DNA of 64,000 nucleotides from Rhizobium terrae (GCF_003425685.1 NZ_QJKM01000004.1:62001-126000), one strand, 5' to 3'. Shown: positions 1-9,807, numbered from the stretch's first letter. Notes: generated by a model from the letters alone, not told the origin. Program-made: numbers and translations.

Positions 1-1
1 G

Positions 2-316
2 GAGTATTTCTGCCGCGCATACCTGACTGATGCCGCATTGACGCTCGATCCGCGTGTATCGCCGTTGATTGCCGACGATCTCCACGGACTTCCACCAGTG
101 GCGATCTATGGCGGCGAGATCGATCTTTTGCGCGATCAGGGCCGGCAGTTTGCCAACCGCCTGACCAAGGTCGGCGTGAACGTCCACCATACTTGCTTCG
201 ACGGCCTGATCCATAACTTCATGCAGCATGCGGGTATATCGCGACGATCCAATGAAGCCTTCATGATCGTCTGCGAGGACCTTCGGCGTGAGTTGAGCTC
301 TGGCACTCCAGGTTGA
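2..316 (+). CDS. Alpha/beta hydrolase (esterase/lipase), 3' part only
   Basis: The reading frame is open from base 2 and ends at 316, so only the C-terminal ~104 residues lie in the window. They match the end of the alpha/beta hydrolase fold-3 (HSL-like esterase) family: a GGEIDLLRDQG stretch that supplies the catalytic Asp, and GLIHNF that supplies the catalytic His. The nucleophile Ser and the oxyanion-hole region would lie upstream of the window. Such enzymes hydrolyse carboxylic esters in the cytoplasm; the substrate cannot be inferred. The gene is followed by about 200 bases without a convincing gene and then by a decayed LysR gene. Confidence 0.8.
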   Translation, partial: EYFCRAYLTDAALTLDPRVSPLIADDLHGLPPVAIYGGEIDLLRDQGRQFANRLTKVGVNVHHTCFDGLIHNFMQHAGISRRSNEAFMIVCEDLRRELSSGTPG

Positions 317-521
317 TGTCGCTGTTTCAGCGTACTAGTCGGCTCGTTGCATGATTGAGGATCCGATGGATCGAGGTAGGCGGGATAGTAAAAGGGCAAA
401 ATCGGTCGCAATCCCCGTATGGCAGCACCCAGAATTGTACAGAAGTGGCGATCTTGAGGGATACGAACCGACGACCCGCTCATTGTATCGGTCGAATCTA
501 CACAAGCGACTGATCATGCAC
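317..521. other. Intergenic stretch with no supported gene
   Basis: About 205 bases between the esterase gene and the LysR pseudogene. Short open frames exist on both strands but lack a ribosome binding site and protein-like composition. A stretch near 440-475 on the minus strand faintly resembles a tRNA T-arm but does not fold as one. Confidence 0.5.
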
Positions 522-1405
522 TCATTTTTGCAAACTCAAAACTGCATTGATCACGGCGCCCCGTCTGGCGATCTTCTCGCTGCCACGACGCCAGAACACA
601 ACGTATTCATAGGTCACGGCCGGATGAAAGGAGATCGACTTCAGATCGAACATCGCACATTGCCGCGCAATGAAATCGTTCACCACCGTGATTGCAGAGC
701 CCTACGCGGCAAACGCGGCGACAAAGCCGACGGCGTCCGTACGCACCCTGACATTCGGGCTACTTCCCTTGTGGGTGAAGGCGTTCAGCACCAGTCGGTT
801 TGAAGAAAACTCACGATCCAGCGTGATCATGTGCTCCGATGAAACGTCCTCGGCGGTGAACCGTTCCTTCCCCGCAAGAGGGTGATCCGGCCGGACCAGG
901 CAGACGCTGCTGCCCCTGGAAATCGTCTTCCATTCGAAAAAAACGTTCGTCGAGCGGCAACCGGGAAATTCCAATGTCCGCCTCTCCCGTCAGCACATGC
1001 TGGGCGATCTGATCTTGGCCCTGAGCCCGGATGTAGAATTCCAGCCAGGATTGGTCCGCTCGACTCCGCCACGAGTTTCGGGAGCATGGACAGGCAGACG
1101 ATATGCGGCGCGGCGATACTAAGGCTATTACGGGCGACGGCGAAGGATCCGACGATCTCCCGCTCCATATGACCGAGTGCCTCGAAATGCCGTCGATCCG
1201 GTGGTAAATCTCGATGGCGCGCGTGGTGGGGATCAGGCCGCAGCGATCCCTCACGAAAAGTTTTTCGCCGACCAGCTTCTCTAAAAGCTTGAGTTGCTGG
1301 CAGCCGGCTGACTGGGTGATGTGCAGGTTTTTGACGCGCGCCGGGTCCATCCGGATCAGATGATCTCCCTGAAGGTCTGGGCTCACCTCAGCCCGTCCTC
1401 TAAAT
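522..1405 (-). pseudogene. Decayed LysR-family transcriptional regulator
   Basis: Pieces of one LysR regulator occur in different frames on the minus strand. Near 1320-1400 the N-terminal helix-turn-helix can be read (TFREII, stop, SGWTRRASKT), then after a frameshift LHITQSA..QQLKLLEKLVGEKLFVRD around 1200-1320. The effector domain continues as GQDQIAQHVLTGEADIGISRLPL and, in another frame, LVRPDHPLAGKE down to residue AVGFVAAFAA. An in-frame TAG at 702-704 interrupts it, after which GSAITVVNDFIARQ continues to a natural stop at 522-524. At least two frameshifts and two stop codons make this a non-functional gene. The 5' edge near 1405 is approximate. It is divergent from the LacI gene downstream. 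Confidence 0.8.
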
Positions 1406-1453
1406 TAAATTTGGGAAACCCTTTTCTCGCCGAAAGGCTTATGTTACACGTGC

Positions 1454-1471
1454 TGAGAAACCGGTTTCTCA
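1454..1471. promoter_or_regulatory. Probable LacI operator (18-bp perfect palindrome)
   Basis: TGAGAAACCGGTTTCTCA is a perfect 18-base palindrome ending one base before the ribosome binding site AGGAG of the LacI gene. LacI/GalR-family operators are symmetrical with a central CG, as here. The position implies autorepression. A core copy, AACCGGTT, recurs before the binding-protein gene. Confidence 0.75.
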
Positions 1472-1480
1472 AGGAGATGT

Positions 1481-2494
1481 ATGGTGGTTGCCGCCAATCT
1501 CGATGTTCGTATAACAATTTACGATGTGGCGGAGGCTGCGGGGGTCAGCACTGCGACTGCATCCAAAGCTTTGAATGGAACTGGGCGGGTTTCGAGTGAA
1601 ACGCGCGCTCGTATCAAGCAGGTGGCATCGGATCTCGGTTTTCGCCCGAATGCGCTTGCCCGCAGCCTTACCCGAAAGCGCAGTTTTACCGTTGGTCTTC
1701 TGACGGACGACACCTACGGCCGCTTCACCCTGCCGGTTATGGCCGGGATTTCCGAAGGTTTGATTGATCACGGCGTGTCAGTCTTCCTCTGCGCGATCGA
1801 GAACAGTCCCGAGCTCGCGAAGACGCATGTGGATGCGATGCTTGACAAGCAGATCGATGGCATCATTGCGACCGGCAAGCGTGTAGACAGATCGCTGCCG
1901 GTCGATCTCGGTCATCTTCCCATTCCCGTTGTGTATGCGTTGACTGCTGGACCCGCCGATGCCGTAACACTCGTGCCGGATGACCGGCAAGGCACGAGCG
2001 AAGCCGTCGGCCATCTCGTCCGGCAAGGCCGCAGGCGGATCGTACATGTCACCGGCCCGGGTAGCTTTCGGGTCGTGGAGGAGCGCGCCGCAGCCTTTGT
2101 GGAGGCGTTGCACGCAGCCGGCCTGCCGGCGCAGACATCCGCCATCATGCGGGGTTCCTGGTCTGAGCGCTGGGGACATGAGGCGGTCGAGGCCCTCTGG
2201 TCGGGCACCGACCGGCCGGACGGCATCTGCTGCGGCAACGACCAGATCGCCCGCGGCGTCGTCGACGCGCTTCGTGAACGGGGGGTCGACGTGCCCCTCG
2301 ACGTATCGGTTGTCGGCTTCGATAACTGGGAGATTGTCGCCGAGCAGACCCGGCCACCACTCACTACGATAGACATGAACTTGAAGGAACTCGGGCGACA
2401 GGCGGGACAGACGCTTGTGCGGCTCGTGAATGGCGAAGCCGTCGAGACAGGGCTTTGGAGGTTGCCGTGCACGCTCGTCGTGCGTGGCTCATGA
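1481..2494 (+). CDS. LacI-family transcriptional regulator of the downstream sugar operon
   Basis: This 337-residue protein has the LacI architecture: an N-terminal helix-turn-helix (ITIYDVAEAAGVSTATASKALN, residues ~11-33) with the hinge sequence NALARSL, then a periplasmic-binding-protein-like sensor domain (VGLLTDD... to the C-terminus, with the GICCGNDQIARGVVDAL and VSVVGFDNWE signatures). It should bind the palindrome at 1454-1471 immediately before its own start and release DNA when a sugar binds. The start is ATG at 1481 after AGGAG at 1472-1476. It stands 67 bases before the solute-binding-protein gene and is the natural regulator of the operon through 9807. The ligand is unknown; an arabinose-type sugar is an inference from the GH127 enzyme. 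Confidence 0.93.
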   Translation: MVVAANLDVRITIYDVAEAAGVSTATASKALNGTGRVSSETRARIKQVASDLGFRPNALARSLTRKRSFTVGLLTDDTYGRFTLPVMAGISEGLIDHGVSVFLCAIENSPELAKTHVDAMLDKQIDGIIATGKRVDRSLPVDLGHLPIPVVYALTAGPADAVTLVPDDRQGTSEAVGHLVRQGRRRIVHVTGPGSFRVVEERAAAFVEALHAAGLPAQTSAIMRGSWSERWGHEAVEALWSGTDRPDGICCGNDQIARGVVDALRERGVDVPLDVSVVGFDNWEIVAEQTRPPLTTIDMNLKELGRQAGQTLVRLVNGEAVETGLWRLPCTLVVRGS

Positions 2495-2530
2495 TGGTTT
2501 CGCAGGGGTACCGTAAGCCAAACACAGTTC

Positions 2531-2544
2531 GATAACCGGTTCCA
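2531..2544. promoter_or_regulatory. Second candidate LacI operator core
   Basis: GATAACCGGTTCCA contains AACCGGTT (2534-2541), the same central 8 bases as the perfect palindrome at 1454-1471, about 20 bases before the binding-protein start and just 5' of its strong ribosome binding site GGGAGGAG. The outer arms are weaker than in the first copy. It would let the LacI protein control the transport operon separately from itself. Confidence 0.5.
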
Positions 2545-2561
2545 GAGGGAGGAGACCTCAC

Positions 2562-3803
2562 ATGAAACTGCTCAAGATTGCGGCGTTGACCGCCACCATA
2601 GTCGGCGCCCTGTCATCATCGGCGCTTGCGCAACAGAAACTGACCATGTGGTCGCGATCAACCAGCGAAGCTTTCATGCCGACGCTGATCAAGGCGTTTA
2701 ACGAAAAGCACAAAACGCAGATCGAACTGCAGATCGTTCCGTCTGCGGAAATGGTGCAGAAATATGCGACCGCCGCCGCTGGCGGCTCGGCACCGGATTT
2801 CGTGTCGCTCGATCTGGTCTATGGTCCGGCCTTCGCCAAATCCGGCGTGCTGGAAGACTTGACCGACATGGCCAAGAGCCTGCCATATTTCGATCAATTG
2901 TCGAAGGCCCACCTGGGTACGGGTACATATGAAGGCCGTATCTATGCGCTGCCGATGTCAGCAGATGCCTCGGTGCTTCTTTGGAACAAGAAACTCTTCA
3001 AGCAGGCCGGGCTCGACCCCAACAAGGCACCGACCACCTGGGCAGAGATCGAAGCCGCTGCGGGCAAGGTGAACGGACTGGGTAACGGCATCAACGGCTT
3101 CTACTTTGCCGGAGCCTGTGGGGGCTGCAATGCCTTCACCTTCATGCCCCTGATATGGGCGTCCGGGGGAGATATCCTGGTCGACAACGGCAAGCGCGCC
3201 AACATCGACTCGCCGCAGATGCATGATGCGATCAATTTTTACCGCGGCATGGTTGCCAAGGGTTATGTCCCCGAAAGCGCCAAGACGGATTCAGGTAAGA
3301 ACTTCTTCGGCGGCTTTGCGACGGACAAGATCGGCCTCTCGCCGATCGGAGCCTTCGCGATCGGCAACCTGGTCAAGAACTATCCGACCGTCGATTTCGG
3401 CGTCACTTTCATTCCCGGCAAAGACGGCGGCAGGGCCTCGTTCGGTGGCGGCGACAATTTCGTCGTGACCGCAGGACGCGACAATCTCCAGGCGGCGAAG
3501 GAATTCCTTGACTTCGTCTATTCGCTGGAAGGCCAAACCCTCCTTGCCAAGGGCGGCAGCTTGCCGACTCGCGCCGATGTTGCCGCGGAGGCCGTGAAGT
3601 CGCTCGATGAGCGTTATCAGATCGCGACCGAGGCCATGAAGATCGGACGGACGCCCTCCTCACCCGTCTACAACGACATCATCAACAGCAGCACCGGCCC
3701 CTGGAAGCAGATGCTCAACGAGGTGTTCTTCGGCAACGACGTGAAGGGTTCGGTCGCCAAAGCGCAGGCCAGTATGCAATCAATCCTCGATGCGGCCAAC
3801 TGA
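2562..3803 (+). CDS. Sugar ABC transporter solute-binding protein
   Basis: A 413-residue family-1 (MalE/UgpB-like) extracellular solute-binding protein. It begins with a Sec signal peptide (residues 1-24, charged MKLLK, hydrophobic core, ALAQ cleavage region), followed by KLTMWSRSTSEAFMPTLIKAFNEK, typical of this family. It captures a carbohydrate in the periplasm and delivers it to the two permeases encoded next. The start is ATG at 2562 with GGGAGGAG upstream. A stable hairpin follows the stop (3838-3863), a common arrangement that keeps binding-protein mRNA in excess over permease mRNA. The sugar cannot be read from the sequence; the linked GH127 gene suggests an arabinose-containing oligosaccharide. 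Confidence 0.93.
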   Translation: MKLLKIAALTATIVGALSSSALAQQKLTMWSRSTSEAFMPTLIKAFNEKHKTQIELQIVPSAEMVQKYATAAAGGSAPDFVSLDLVYGPAFAKSGVLEDLTDMAKSLPYFDQLSKAHLGTGTYEGRIYALPMSADASVLLWNKKLFKQAGLDPNKAPTTWAEIEAAAGKVNGLGNGINGFYFAGACGGCNAFTFMPLIWASGGDILVDNGKRANIDSPQMHDAINFYRGMVAKGYVPESAKTDSGKNFFGGFATDKIGLSPIGAFAIGNLVKNYPTVDFGVTFIPGKDGGRASFGGGDNFVVTAGRDNLQAAKEFLDFVYSLEGQTLLAKGGSLPTRADVAAEAVKSLDERYQIATEAMKIGRTPSSPVYNDIINSSTGPWKQMLNEVFFGNDVKGSVAKAQASMQSILDAAN

Positions 3804-3837
3804 TCATCAAGGTCATCGATGCCTGCCCTTCGAAGCG

Positions 3838-3863
3838 CCCGGACGGCAAACATGCCGCCCGGG
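3838..3863 (+). terminator. Stem-loop between binding-protein and permease genes
   Basis: CCCGG-A-CGGCA, loop AACA, TGCCG-C-CCGGG pair over ten base pairs with a single A/C mismatch. There is no T-run, so an mRNA-stabilising or attenuating hairpin is more likely than a full terminator. It also argues against translation starting at 3819. Confidence 0.6.
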
Positions 3864-3896
3864 AGCCTGCCCGCCCGACACTACGGACGAGATATC

Positions 3897-4823
3897 ATGA
3901 CTTCGCAACAACAACCGACAGGTGCTCAGCCTGTCCGCCGGCGCAACAGTCGCAGCCGCCGCAATCAGCTCGCCGGCCTGCTCTTCGTCGCCCCGGCGCT
4001 CGCCCTGGTACTGATCTTCTTCGTCATTCCACTGGGGATGGCGTTCTGGATGTCGCTGCACAACTGGCCGCTGCTCGGCAAGCCCCGCTTCATCTGGTTC
4101 GACAACTATTCCAGGCTTCTGCAGGACACCCAATTCTGGATCTCCTTGCGCTTTACGGTGTATTATACGGTGATCGTCACGATCGCGATTTTTGCGGTCG
4201 CTTTTCCACTTGCGCTCTACGCCGAGCGATCGCGGCCTCTCACCAAGCTCTACCGAACAGCTTTTTTCCTTCCGGTTGTCGTGGGGTTCGGTTCTGCAAG
4301 CCTGCTTTGGGCCTGGCTTCTCGACGTGGATTCCGGCCTGTTTTCCTACGTCTTCGCCCATCTCGGCCTGACGGACAAGCGCATCAACCTTCTTGCGGAC
4401 TTCGACACGACCTTCTGGTCGATCGTCGTCATGGTCGTCTGGAAGACCGCAGGCTTCAACATGATCATCCTGCTGACCGGGCTTCAGGGCATCTCGACGG
4501 AGGTGCAGGAAGCCGCCCGCATGGACGGGGCCTCATCCTGGCAACGCTTCCGCAGGATTACGCTGCCGCTCATGCGCCGGACGATTGCGCTTGCGCTCAT
4601 CCTGTCTGTCGCTGGCTCGATGCTGGCCTTCGACCAGTTCTACATCATTGCGGATGGCGGTCCGCAGAACCGGACCGTAACGGCTGTCTACTGGATATTC
4701 AGTCAGTCCTTCATGTCGTTCCGGCTTGGCTATGGTGCGGCGCTATCCATGGTGCTTCTTGTTATCCTCGTCGTCATCAGCGTCGTGCAGCTGAGGCTGC
4801 TGCGTAATCCGGAGGGGGTTTGA
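3897..4823 (+). CDS. Sugar ABC transporter permease (MalF/UgpA type)
   Basis: Inner-membrane permease of the binding-protein-dependent family, 308 residues from ATG 3897. A basic cytoplasmic N-terminus (RRRNSRSRRNQ) precedes six predicted membrane helices, and the EAA loop that contacts the ATPase is present (EVQEAARMDGASSWQRFRRITLPLM). An upstream in-frame ATG at 3819 would add 26 residues but lies before the hairpin at 3838-3863 and would give an atypical N-terminus, so 3897 is preferred although its ribosome binding site is weak. It overlaps the next gene by one base (TGATG). With the gene at 4823 it forms the membrane channel. Confidence 0.92.
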   Translation: MTSQQQPTGAQPVRRRNSRSRRNQLAGLLFVAPALALVLIFFVIPLGMAFWMSLHNWPLLGKPRFIWFDNYSRLLQDTQFWISLRFTVYYTVIVTIAIFAVAFPLALYAERSRPLTKLYRTAFFLPVVVGFGSASLLWAWLLDVDSGLFSYVFAHLGLTDKRINLLADFDTTFWSIVVMVVWKTAGFNMIILLTGLQGISTEVQEAARMDGASSWQRFRRITLPLMRRTIALALILSVAGSMLAFDQFYIIADGGPQNRTVTAVYWIFSQSFMSFRLGYGAALSMVLLVILVVISVVQLRLLRNPEGV

Positions 4824-5683
4824 TGGCCGGTAGTCGTAAATCCTCGGTGCGCGGCCTATTTGCAGATGTCCGTTACCACGGTTTCGGCATCATCGCCGGC
4901 CTGCTTTTCCTCGCACCGCTCGTCTGGAGCGTGCTCGTCAGCTTCAAACCTTCGGTCGAGGCCCGGCAACCACCGCTTCCGCCGTGGCCGGTCGACGGCT
5001 TCAGCGTACAGAGCTATGACAACCTCGCGCAGTACGGCGCGGGCATCTGGACCTATACCGGCAACAGCCTGATGGTGTCGGCGGCGACGGTGGTGGCCTC
5101 CGTCATCGTCAGCCTGTTCGCCGGCTACGGTTTCTCGCGCTTCCGGTTCCCGTTCAAGAATGCCCTGTTCGTGCTGATCATATCGACAGTGATGATCCCG
5201 TTCCAATCGATCCTCACACCGCTGTTCCTGATCCTGACGAAGCTTGGACTGCAGAACACCCTCACCGGCATTGTACTGGTATACGTCACGCTGCAGCTGC
5301 CGTTTTCGATCTTCATGATGCGCAACGCCTTCGACGCAGTGCCAAAAGAGATCGAGGATGCCGCACGAGTGGACGGGGCTTCGGTCCTCCGGGTGCTTTA
5401 CCGCATCATGCTGCCGCTTGTCCTGCCGGGGGTCGTGACTGTCGCAATCTTCGCATTCCTGGCGTCGTGGAACGAGTTCCTGGCGGCACTCATACTTCTG
5501 ACCGACCAAAAGAAATACACGCTCCCCGTGCTGATGGCCGCAGTCCGGTCAGGTCAGTTCGGCACGATCGACTGGGGAGCCGTGCAATCCGGCGTGACGC
5601 TGATGATGGCGCCATGCCTGATCCTCTTCCTCCTGCTGCAGCGTTATTATATCCGCGGCCTGACCGCGGGCGCCGTCAAGTAA
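4823..5683 (+). CDS. Sugar ABC transporter permease (MalG/UgpE type)
   Basis: Second inner-membrane permease, 286 residues, with the EAA loop EIEDAARVDGASVLRVLYRIMLPL and the C-terminal RGLTAGAVK ending typical of MalG-type subunits. The start ATG 4823 shares its A with the previous stop codon; GGAGGGGG lies about 6 bases upstream, and an adjoining TTG at 4820 is a less likely start. It pairs with the permease at 3897 and takes energy from the ATPase at 7652. Translational coupling with the preceding gene is likely. Confidence 0.92.
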   Translation: MAGSRKSSVRGLFADVRYHGFGIIAGLLFLAPLVWSVLVSFKPSVEARQPPLPPWPVDGFSVQSYDNLAQYGAGIWTYTGNSLMVSAATVVASVIVSLFAGYGFSRFRFPFKNALFVLIISTVMIPFQSILTPLFLILTKLGLQNTLTGIVLVYVTLQLPFSIFMMRNAFDAVPKEIEDAARVDGASVLRVLYRIMLPLVLPGVVTVAIFAFLASWNEFLAALILLTDQKKYTLPVLMAAVRSGQFGTIDWGAVQSGVTLMMAPCLILFLLLQRYYIRGLTAGAVK

Positions 5684-5699
5684 ACACCCAACCGATTGG

Positions 5700-7655
5700 A
5701 TGAGACTGATCATGGCATCCCTGGAAAAACCTATTGCTACGGGCTTCCGTCCGCCCGCCGTCCCCGATGTCGATGTCCGAGGTTTCTGGGGCGACCGCAT
5801 TGACGCCGTCGCCGACCGGACCGTGATGATCCTCTACGAACGGTGTGTTGCGGCGGGCATGTTCGACCAGATCGATCCGAAGAGACCGGTGCCCGATATC
5901 CGGATGCCGTTTCATATCCGTTCGGACGGCTCGCCGGATACGGTCAATGTCCAGATGTTCTGGGACTCCGACGTCGCCAAGGTGATCGAAGCTGCTGCCT
6001 ATGTTCTTTATCGCAAGGCCAATCCGAACCTGGAGGCAAGGATGGATGCCATCATCGACATGTTCCACGACTTGCAGCAGCCGGATGGCTATCTCAACTC
6101 ATGGTTCATTCGCATGCAGCCAGGCAAGCGCTGGACCAACCTTCGCGACTGCCATGAACTGTATTGCGCCGGCCATCTGATGGAAGCCGCAGTCGCATAT
6201 TTTCATGCGACCAAGAAGCGCCGCTTCCTGGACGTCATGTGCCGCTATGCGGATCACATCGACAGAACATTCGGTCCGGCACCTGACCAGAAGCCCGGCT
6301 ATTGTGGTCATGAAGAAATCGAACTCGCCCTCATCCGCCTTGGACGAACCACCGGCGAACAGCGATATTTCAACCTTGCCCGTTATTTCGTCGAGCAGCG
6401 CGGACAGCAACCGCATTATTTTGACCTGGAGGCCGCAGAACGCGGCGCCGATCCTCGGCAGTTCCGGCACAAGACCTATGAATATAACCAATCTCACCTG
6501 CCGGTTCGGCAGCAGACGAAGGTCATCGGACATGCGGTACGCGCTATGTACCTCTATTCCGGCATGGCCGACGTCGCGACCGAGTTCGGTGATGACAGCC
6601 TCACAGAAGCGCTGAAAATCCTTTGGGACGACCTGACCACCAAACAGATGTATGTGACCGGCGGCATAGGCCCGGCGGCGAGCAATGAAGGCTTCACCGA
6701 CTATTACGACCTGCCGAACGAGAGCGCCTATGCCGAAACCTGCGCCTCCGTCGGCCTGATCATGGTGGCGAGCAGGATGCTAGGCCGCGGACCGGACAGA
6801 GTCTATGCGGACATCATGGAACAGGCCCTCTACAACGGCGCCCTTTCCGGCCTGGCTATCGATGGTGCGACATTCTTCTACGACAATCCTCTCGAAAGCC
6901 GCGGCAAGCACCATCGCTGGACGTGGCACCGCTGCCCTTGTTGCCCGCCGAACATCGCCCGGACGGTCGCAGCCATCGGCAGCTACATGTACGGCGTATC
7001 CGCCGACGAAGCGGCCGTTCATCTTTATGGAGAAAGTACCGCCAGATTGATGGTTGGCACGACGCCAGTCACGCTGACGCAACGTACTAACTATCCGTGG
7101 GATGGCCACATCGCAATCAAGGTCGAGCTCGACACGCCGGCTTCCTTCAAGCTGGCGCTGCGCATTCCCGGCTGGTGCAGGACGGCATCGCTGTCGGTAG
7201 ACGGTGAATCGCTGGACGTTACGGCAATCGTGGAGAAGGGTTACCTGCGGATCGACCGTCATTGGCAAGGCGGCGAGACGATCGTGCTCGATCTCCCCAT
7301 GGTGGCCCGCTTCATTCACGCCAACCCTGCCGTGAAGGCAGATCTCGGTCGCGTCGCTCTCGCACGCGGCCCGATGATCTATTGCGCAGAAGAAGTCGAC
7401 AATGCCCCCGGCCTCAACAGCCTGATCGTGGAGGAGGATGCTGCAGGCGCCATTGCAGGCTCCGCGAAAGGACTTGATGGCGCGGTTGCCATCGATCTGA
7501 AGGCACGCCGCGAACAATGGGCCGACTGGACAGGCAAGCTTTATGATACGGAAAAACCGACGCTGGAGGAAACGAGCGTCCGTTTCATTCCCTATCACCT
7601 TTGGGACAACCGCGCACCGGGCGAGATGCTGGTCTGGGTCAGGACACAAAGATGA
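5700..7655 (+). CDS. Glycoside hydrolase family 127 (beta-L-arabinofuranosidase-like)
   Basis: This 651-residue protein matches GH127 (formerly DUF1680), enzymes that release L-arabinofuranose from beta-linked oligosaccharides. The zinc-thiolate site of the family is visible: AETCAS supplies Glu346 and Cys348, and [11 protein letters not shown] supplies Cys414 and Cys415; in characterised members one Cys is the nucleophile. There is no signal peptide, so it should act in the cytoplasm on imported sugar. Position inside the sugar ABC operon, between permease and ATPase genes, supports this. A second ATG at 5712 with GGATGAG upstream may be the true start. Exact linkage specificity is not predictable because the family is broad. 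Confidence 0.9.
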   Translation: MRLIMASLEKPIATGFRPPAVPDVDVRGFWGDRIDAVADRTVMILYERCVAAGMFDQIDPKRPVPDIRMPFHIRSDGSPDTVNVQMFWDSDVAKVIEAAAYVLYRKANPNLEARMDAIIDMFHDLQQPDGYLNSWFIRMQPGKRWTNLRDCHELYCAGHLMEAAVAYFHATKKRRFLDVMCRYADHIDRTFGPAPDQKPGYCGHEEIELALIRLGRTTGEQRYFNLARYFVEQRGQQPHYFDLEAAERGADPRQFRHKTYEYNQSHLPVRQQTKVIGHAVRAMYLYSGMADVATEFGDDSLTEALKILWDDLTTKQMYVTGGIGPAASNEGFTDYYDLPNESAYAETCASVGLIMVASRMLGRGPDRVYADIMEQALYNGALSGLAIDGATFFYDNPLESRGKHHRWTWHRCPCCPPNIARTVAAIGSYMYGVSADEAAVHLYGESTARLMVGTTPVTLTQRTNYPWDGHIAIKVELDTPASFKLALRIPGWCRTASLSVDGESLDVTAIVEKGYLRIDRHWQGGETIVLDLPMVARFIHANPAVKADLGRVALARGPMIYCAEEVDNAPGLNSLIVEEDAAGAIAGSAKGLDGAVAIDLKARREQWADWTGKLYDTEKPTLEETSVRFIPYHLWDNRAPGEMLVWVRTQR

Positions 7656-8770
7656 CTGTCACCTCATACGAAAAGGCAAAGATCGAGCTGCGCGACGTCC
7701 GCAAGAGCTTCGGCGCGGTGAACATCATCCACGGCCTCGACCTTTCCATCGAAGGCGGCGAGTTCGTCGTCTTCGTTGGCCCTTCCGGATGCGGAAAATC
7801 CACTCTGCTGCGCATGATTGCGGGGCTGGAGGACGTGACGTCCGGCGATATCTTCATTGCCGGCCGGGATGTTACCGAACTCGATCCCGCCAAGCGCGGT
7901 ATTGCCATGGTGTTTCAGTCCTATGCGCTCTACCCGCATATGAGCGTGCGGGAAAACCTGGCATTCGGACTTGAAATGGCCAGGACGCCAGCCGATGAGA
8001 TCGAGCGGCAGGTGCAGGCGGCCGCCCAGATCCTGAAGATCGGACCACTACTCGAGCGCCGTCCCGGACAGCTTTCCGGTGGCCAGCGCCAGCGCGTAGC
8101 GATCGGCCGGGCCATCGTTCGCAAACCGCTGGCCTTCCTCTTCGACGAGCCTTTGAGCAACCTCGACGCCGAACTGCGCGTCAGCATGCGCATCGAGATT
8201 GCCCGGCTTCACCGGCAGCTTGGCAACACCATGATCTACGTCACGCACGACCAGACCGAGGCGATGACGTTGGCGGACCGGATTGTGGTATTGCGGGACG
8301 GGCATATCGAACAGATCGGCACGCCGCGCGAGGTCTACGAGGACCCGAGCAATCTTTTCGTTGCCGGCTTCATCGGATCGCCGAGGATGAACATCGTCGA
8401 CGCGGTTTATGCAGGGGACAGTCGGATCAAGGTGGCCGATGCAGTGATACCGCTGGGCCAAGTTCTTTACGGCGTCACCGCCGGAGACGGCGTTAAGCTC
8501 GGCATTCGTCCCGAGCATCTGCGTGTGGCGGACCCGGGCGGCACCGCCTTAAGAGCGAAGGTCGATTTCGCCGAATACCTCGGGAGTACCCGCTATCTCT
8601 ATTGCTACCTTCCGAGCGGAGAAATAGTCACTGTCGAGCAACGCGACGGCCGGGATTTTTCGTCAGGCGAGGAAATCTGGCTGCATTGCGATCCCGGGCG
8701 GCTGAGGCTTTTTTCAGCCGGCGGCGACCGGCTGCGCGCCGAAAGCCCGGCAAAGGTTGCAAGTGCATGA
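7652..8770 (+). CDS. Sugar ABC transporter ATP-binding protein (MalK/UgpC type)
   Basis: A 372-residue ATPase with Walker [10 protein letters not shown], signature [15 protein letters not shown], Walker [12 protein letters not shown], and the switch His in VTHDQTEAM. The C-terminal ~130 residues form the TOBE regulatory domain found in sugar importers ([12 protein letters not shown]...). The start ATG 7652 overlaps the stop of the GH127 gene by ATGA; a longer frame from 7601 is unlikely. It powers the permease pair at 3897 and 4823. Ending with another ATGA overlap, it is translationally coupled to the PdxA-like gene. Confidence 0.95.
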   Translation: MTVTSYEKAKIELRDVRKSFGAVNIIHGLDLSIEGGEFVVFVGPSGCGKSTLLRMIAGLEDVTSGDIFIAGRDVTELDPAKRGIAMVFQSYALYPHMSVRENLAFGLEMARTPADEIERQVQAAAQILKIGPLLERRPGQLSGGQRQRVAIGRAIVRKPLAFLFDEPLSNLDAELRVSMRIEIARLHRQLGNTMIYVTHDQTEAMTLADRIVVLRDGHIEQIGTPREVYEDPSNLFVAGFIGSPRMNIVDAVYAGDSRIKVADAVIPLGQVLYGVTAGDGVKLGIRPEHLRVADPGGTALRAKVDFAEYLGSTRYLYCYLPSGEIVTVEQRDGRDFSSGEEIWLHCDPGRLRLFSAGGDRLRAESPAKVASA

Positions 8771-9807
8771 CCTCTAAAGCACAGATGAAGATCCGACGCC
8801 CTCTCCTCGCCCTTGCCATGGGCGATCCCGCAGGCATCAGTCAAGAGCTTGCCGCGCGGCTTGCGTTGTCCGACAAGGCTCGCGCCGCAGCCCGCCTTGC
8901 GATCATCGGGGACAGGAGGATACTCGAAGACGGGGCGAAGGCTGCCGGTCTGCGGCTCGATATCGAGACCGTGACCGCCGATGCGGTCGGGCCTGCCGAG
9001 ACGCCGGTGCTGATCGATCTCGGCAATCTCGATCCACGGGACGTCTCGCCGGGCGAGGCGACGTTAGCCGGAGGCCGCTTCGCGGCCGAGAACTTTATGC
9101 TGGCACTGACGCTTGCCAAAGAGGGCAAGGTCGATGGCGTATGTTATGCGCCGTTCAATAAGAAGGCCATGCGGCTGGCCTATTCCGGCTACGACGACGA
9201 GAGCCGCTTCATAGCAGAACACCTGACACTTCAAGGGCGGGTCCGGGAGTTCAACGTACTGGACACGGTATGGAATGCCCGCGTGACTTCGCATATCCCA
9301 CTGAAGGATGTGGCTGCCAACCTGTCTATCGACGGGATACATAAGGAGATCGCTCTGACTGCGGACTGCCTGAAGCGTTCGGGAATAGAGCGTCCGCGAA
9401 TTCTTGTCGCGGGCCTGAACCCGCATGCGGGCGATGGCGGCAGCTTCGGCATGGAGGAAATCGACATCATAGCCCCCGCCGTCGAGGCCGCTGCCGCGAA
9501 TGGTTTCGACGTCTCCGGCCCGCATTCGGCCGATACGGTTTTCTTGAGTGCCCTTAAAGGCAAATATCATGCGGTGCTGACGATGTACCACGATCAGGGA
9601 CAGATCGCCATGAAGCTGATGGGGTTCGAGCGAGGTGTCACGATGTTGGGAGGGCTTCCCTTCCCCGTCTGCACTCCGGCACATGGCACGGCTTACGATA
9701 TTGCCGGCCAAGGAATAGCCAACCCATTGGCTAGCGAAGAAGCCGTGTTGCTTGCCGCCAGAATGGTCGCAAAACTGGATGAGAGAAGTGACGAGCATGC
9801 CTCCTGA
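8767..9807 (+). CDS. pdxA: PdxA-family dehydrogenase (4-hydroxythreonine-4-phosphate dehydrogenase-like)
   Basis: A 346-residue PdxA-family protein. It opens with the family signature [14 protein letters not shown] and has the three metal-binding His motifs: [20 protein letters not shown] and the [24 protein letters not shown] region. PdxA oxidises 4-phospho-hydroxy-L-threonine with NAD in vitamin B6 synthesis. Paralogues in sugar-acid operons act on other 4-phosphorylated acids such as threonates. Here the gene is the last of a LacI-controlled sugar operon, joined by an ATGA overlap to the ATPase gene, so a catabolic role on a sugar-derived acid is more likely than B6 synthesis. No kinase of the DUF1537 type, the usual partner of catabolic PdxA2, is in the operon. 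Confidence 0.88.
   Translation: MTSKAQMKIRRPLLALAMGDPAGISQELAARLALSDKARAAARLAIIGDRRILEDGAKAAGLRLDIETVTADAVGPAETPVLIDLGNLDPRDVSPGEATLAGGRFAAENFMLALTLAKEGKVDGVCYAPFNKKAMRLAYSGYDDESRFIAEHLTLQGRVREFNVLDTVWNARVTSHIPLKDVAANLSIDGIHKEIALTADCLKRSGIERPRILVAGLNPHAGDGGSFGMEEIDIIAPAVEAAAANGFDVSGPHSADTVFLSALKGKYHAVLTMYHDQGQIAMKLMGFERGVTMLGGLPFPVCTPAHGTAYDIAGQGIANPLASEEAVLLAARMVAKLDERSDEHAS

Noticed and set aside
430..480. tRNA-like T-arm on the minus strand
   Set aside because: The T-loop lacks the expected A58 and the arms do not pair; no other tRNA arms are present.
351..803. Open frame of 150 codons on the + strand
   Set aside because: It lies opposite the LysR pseudogene, has no ribosome binding site and has no protein-like motifs.
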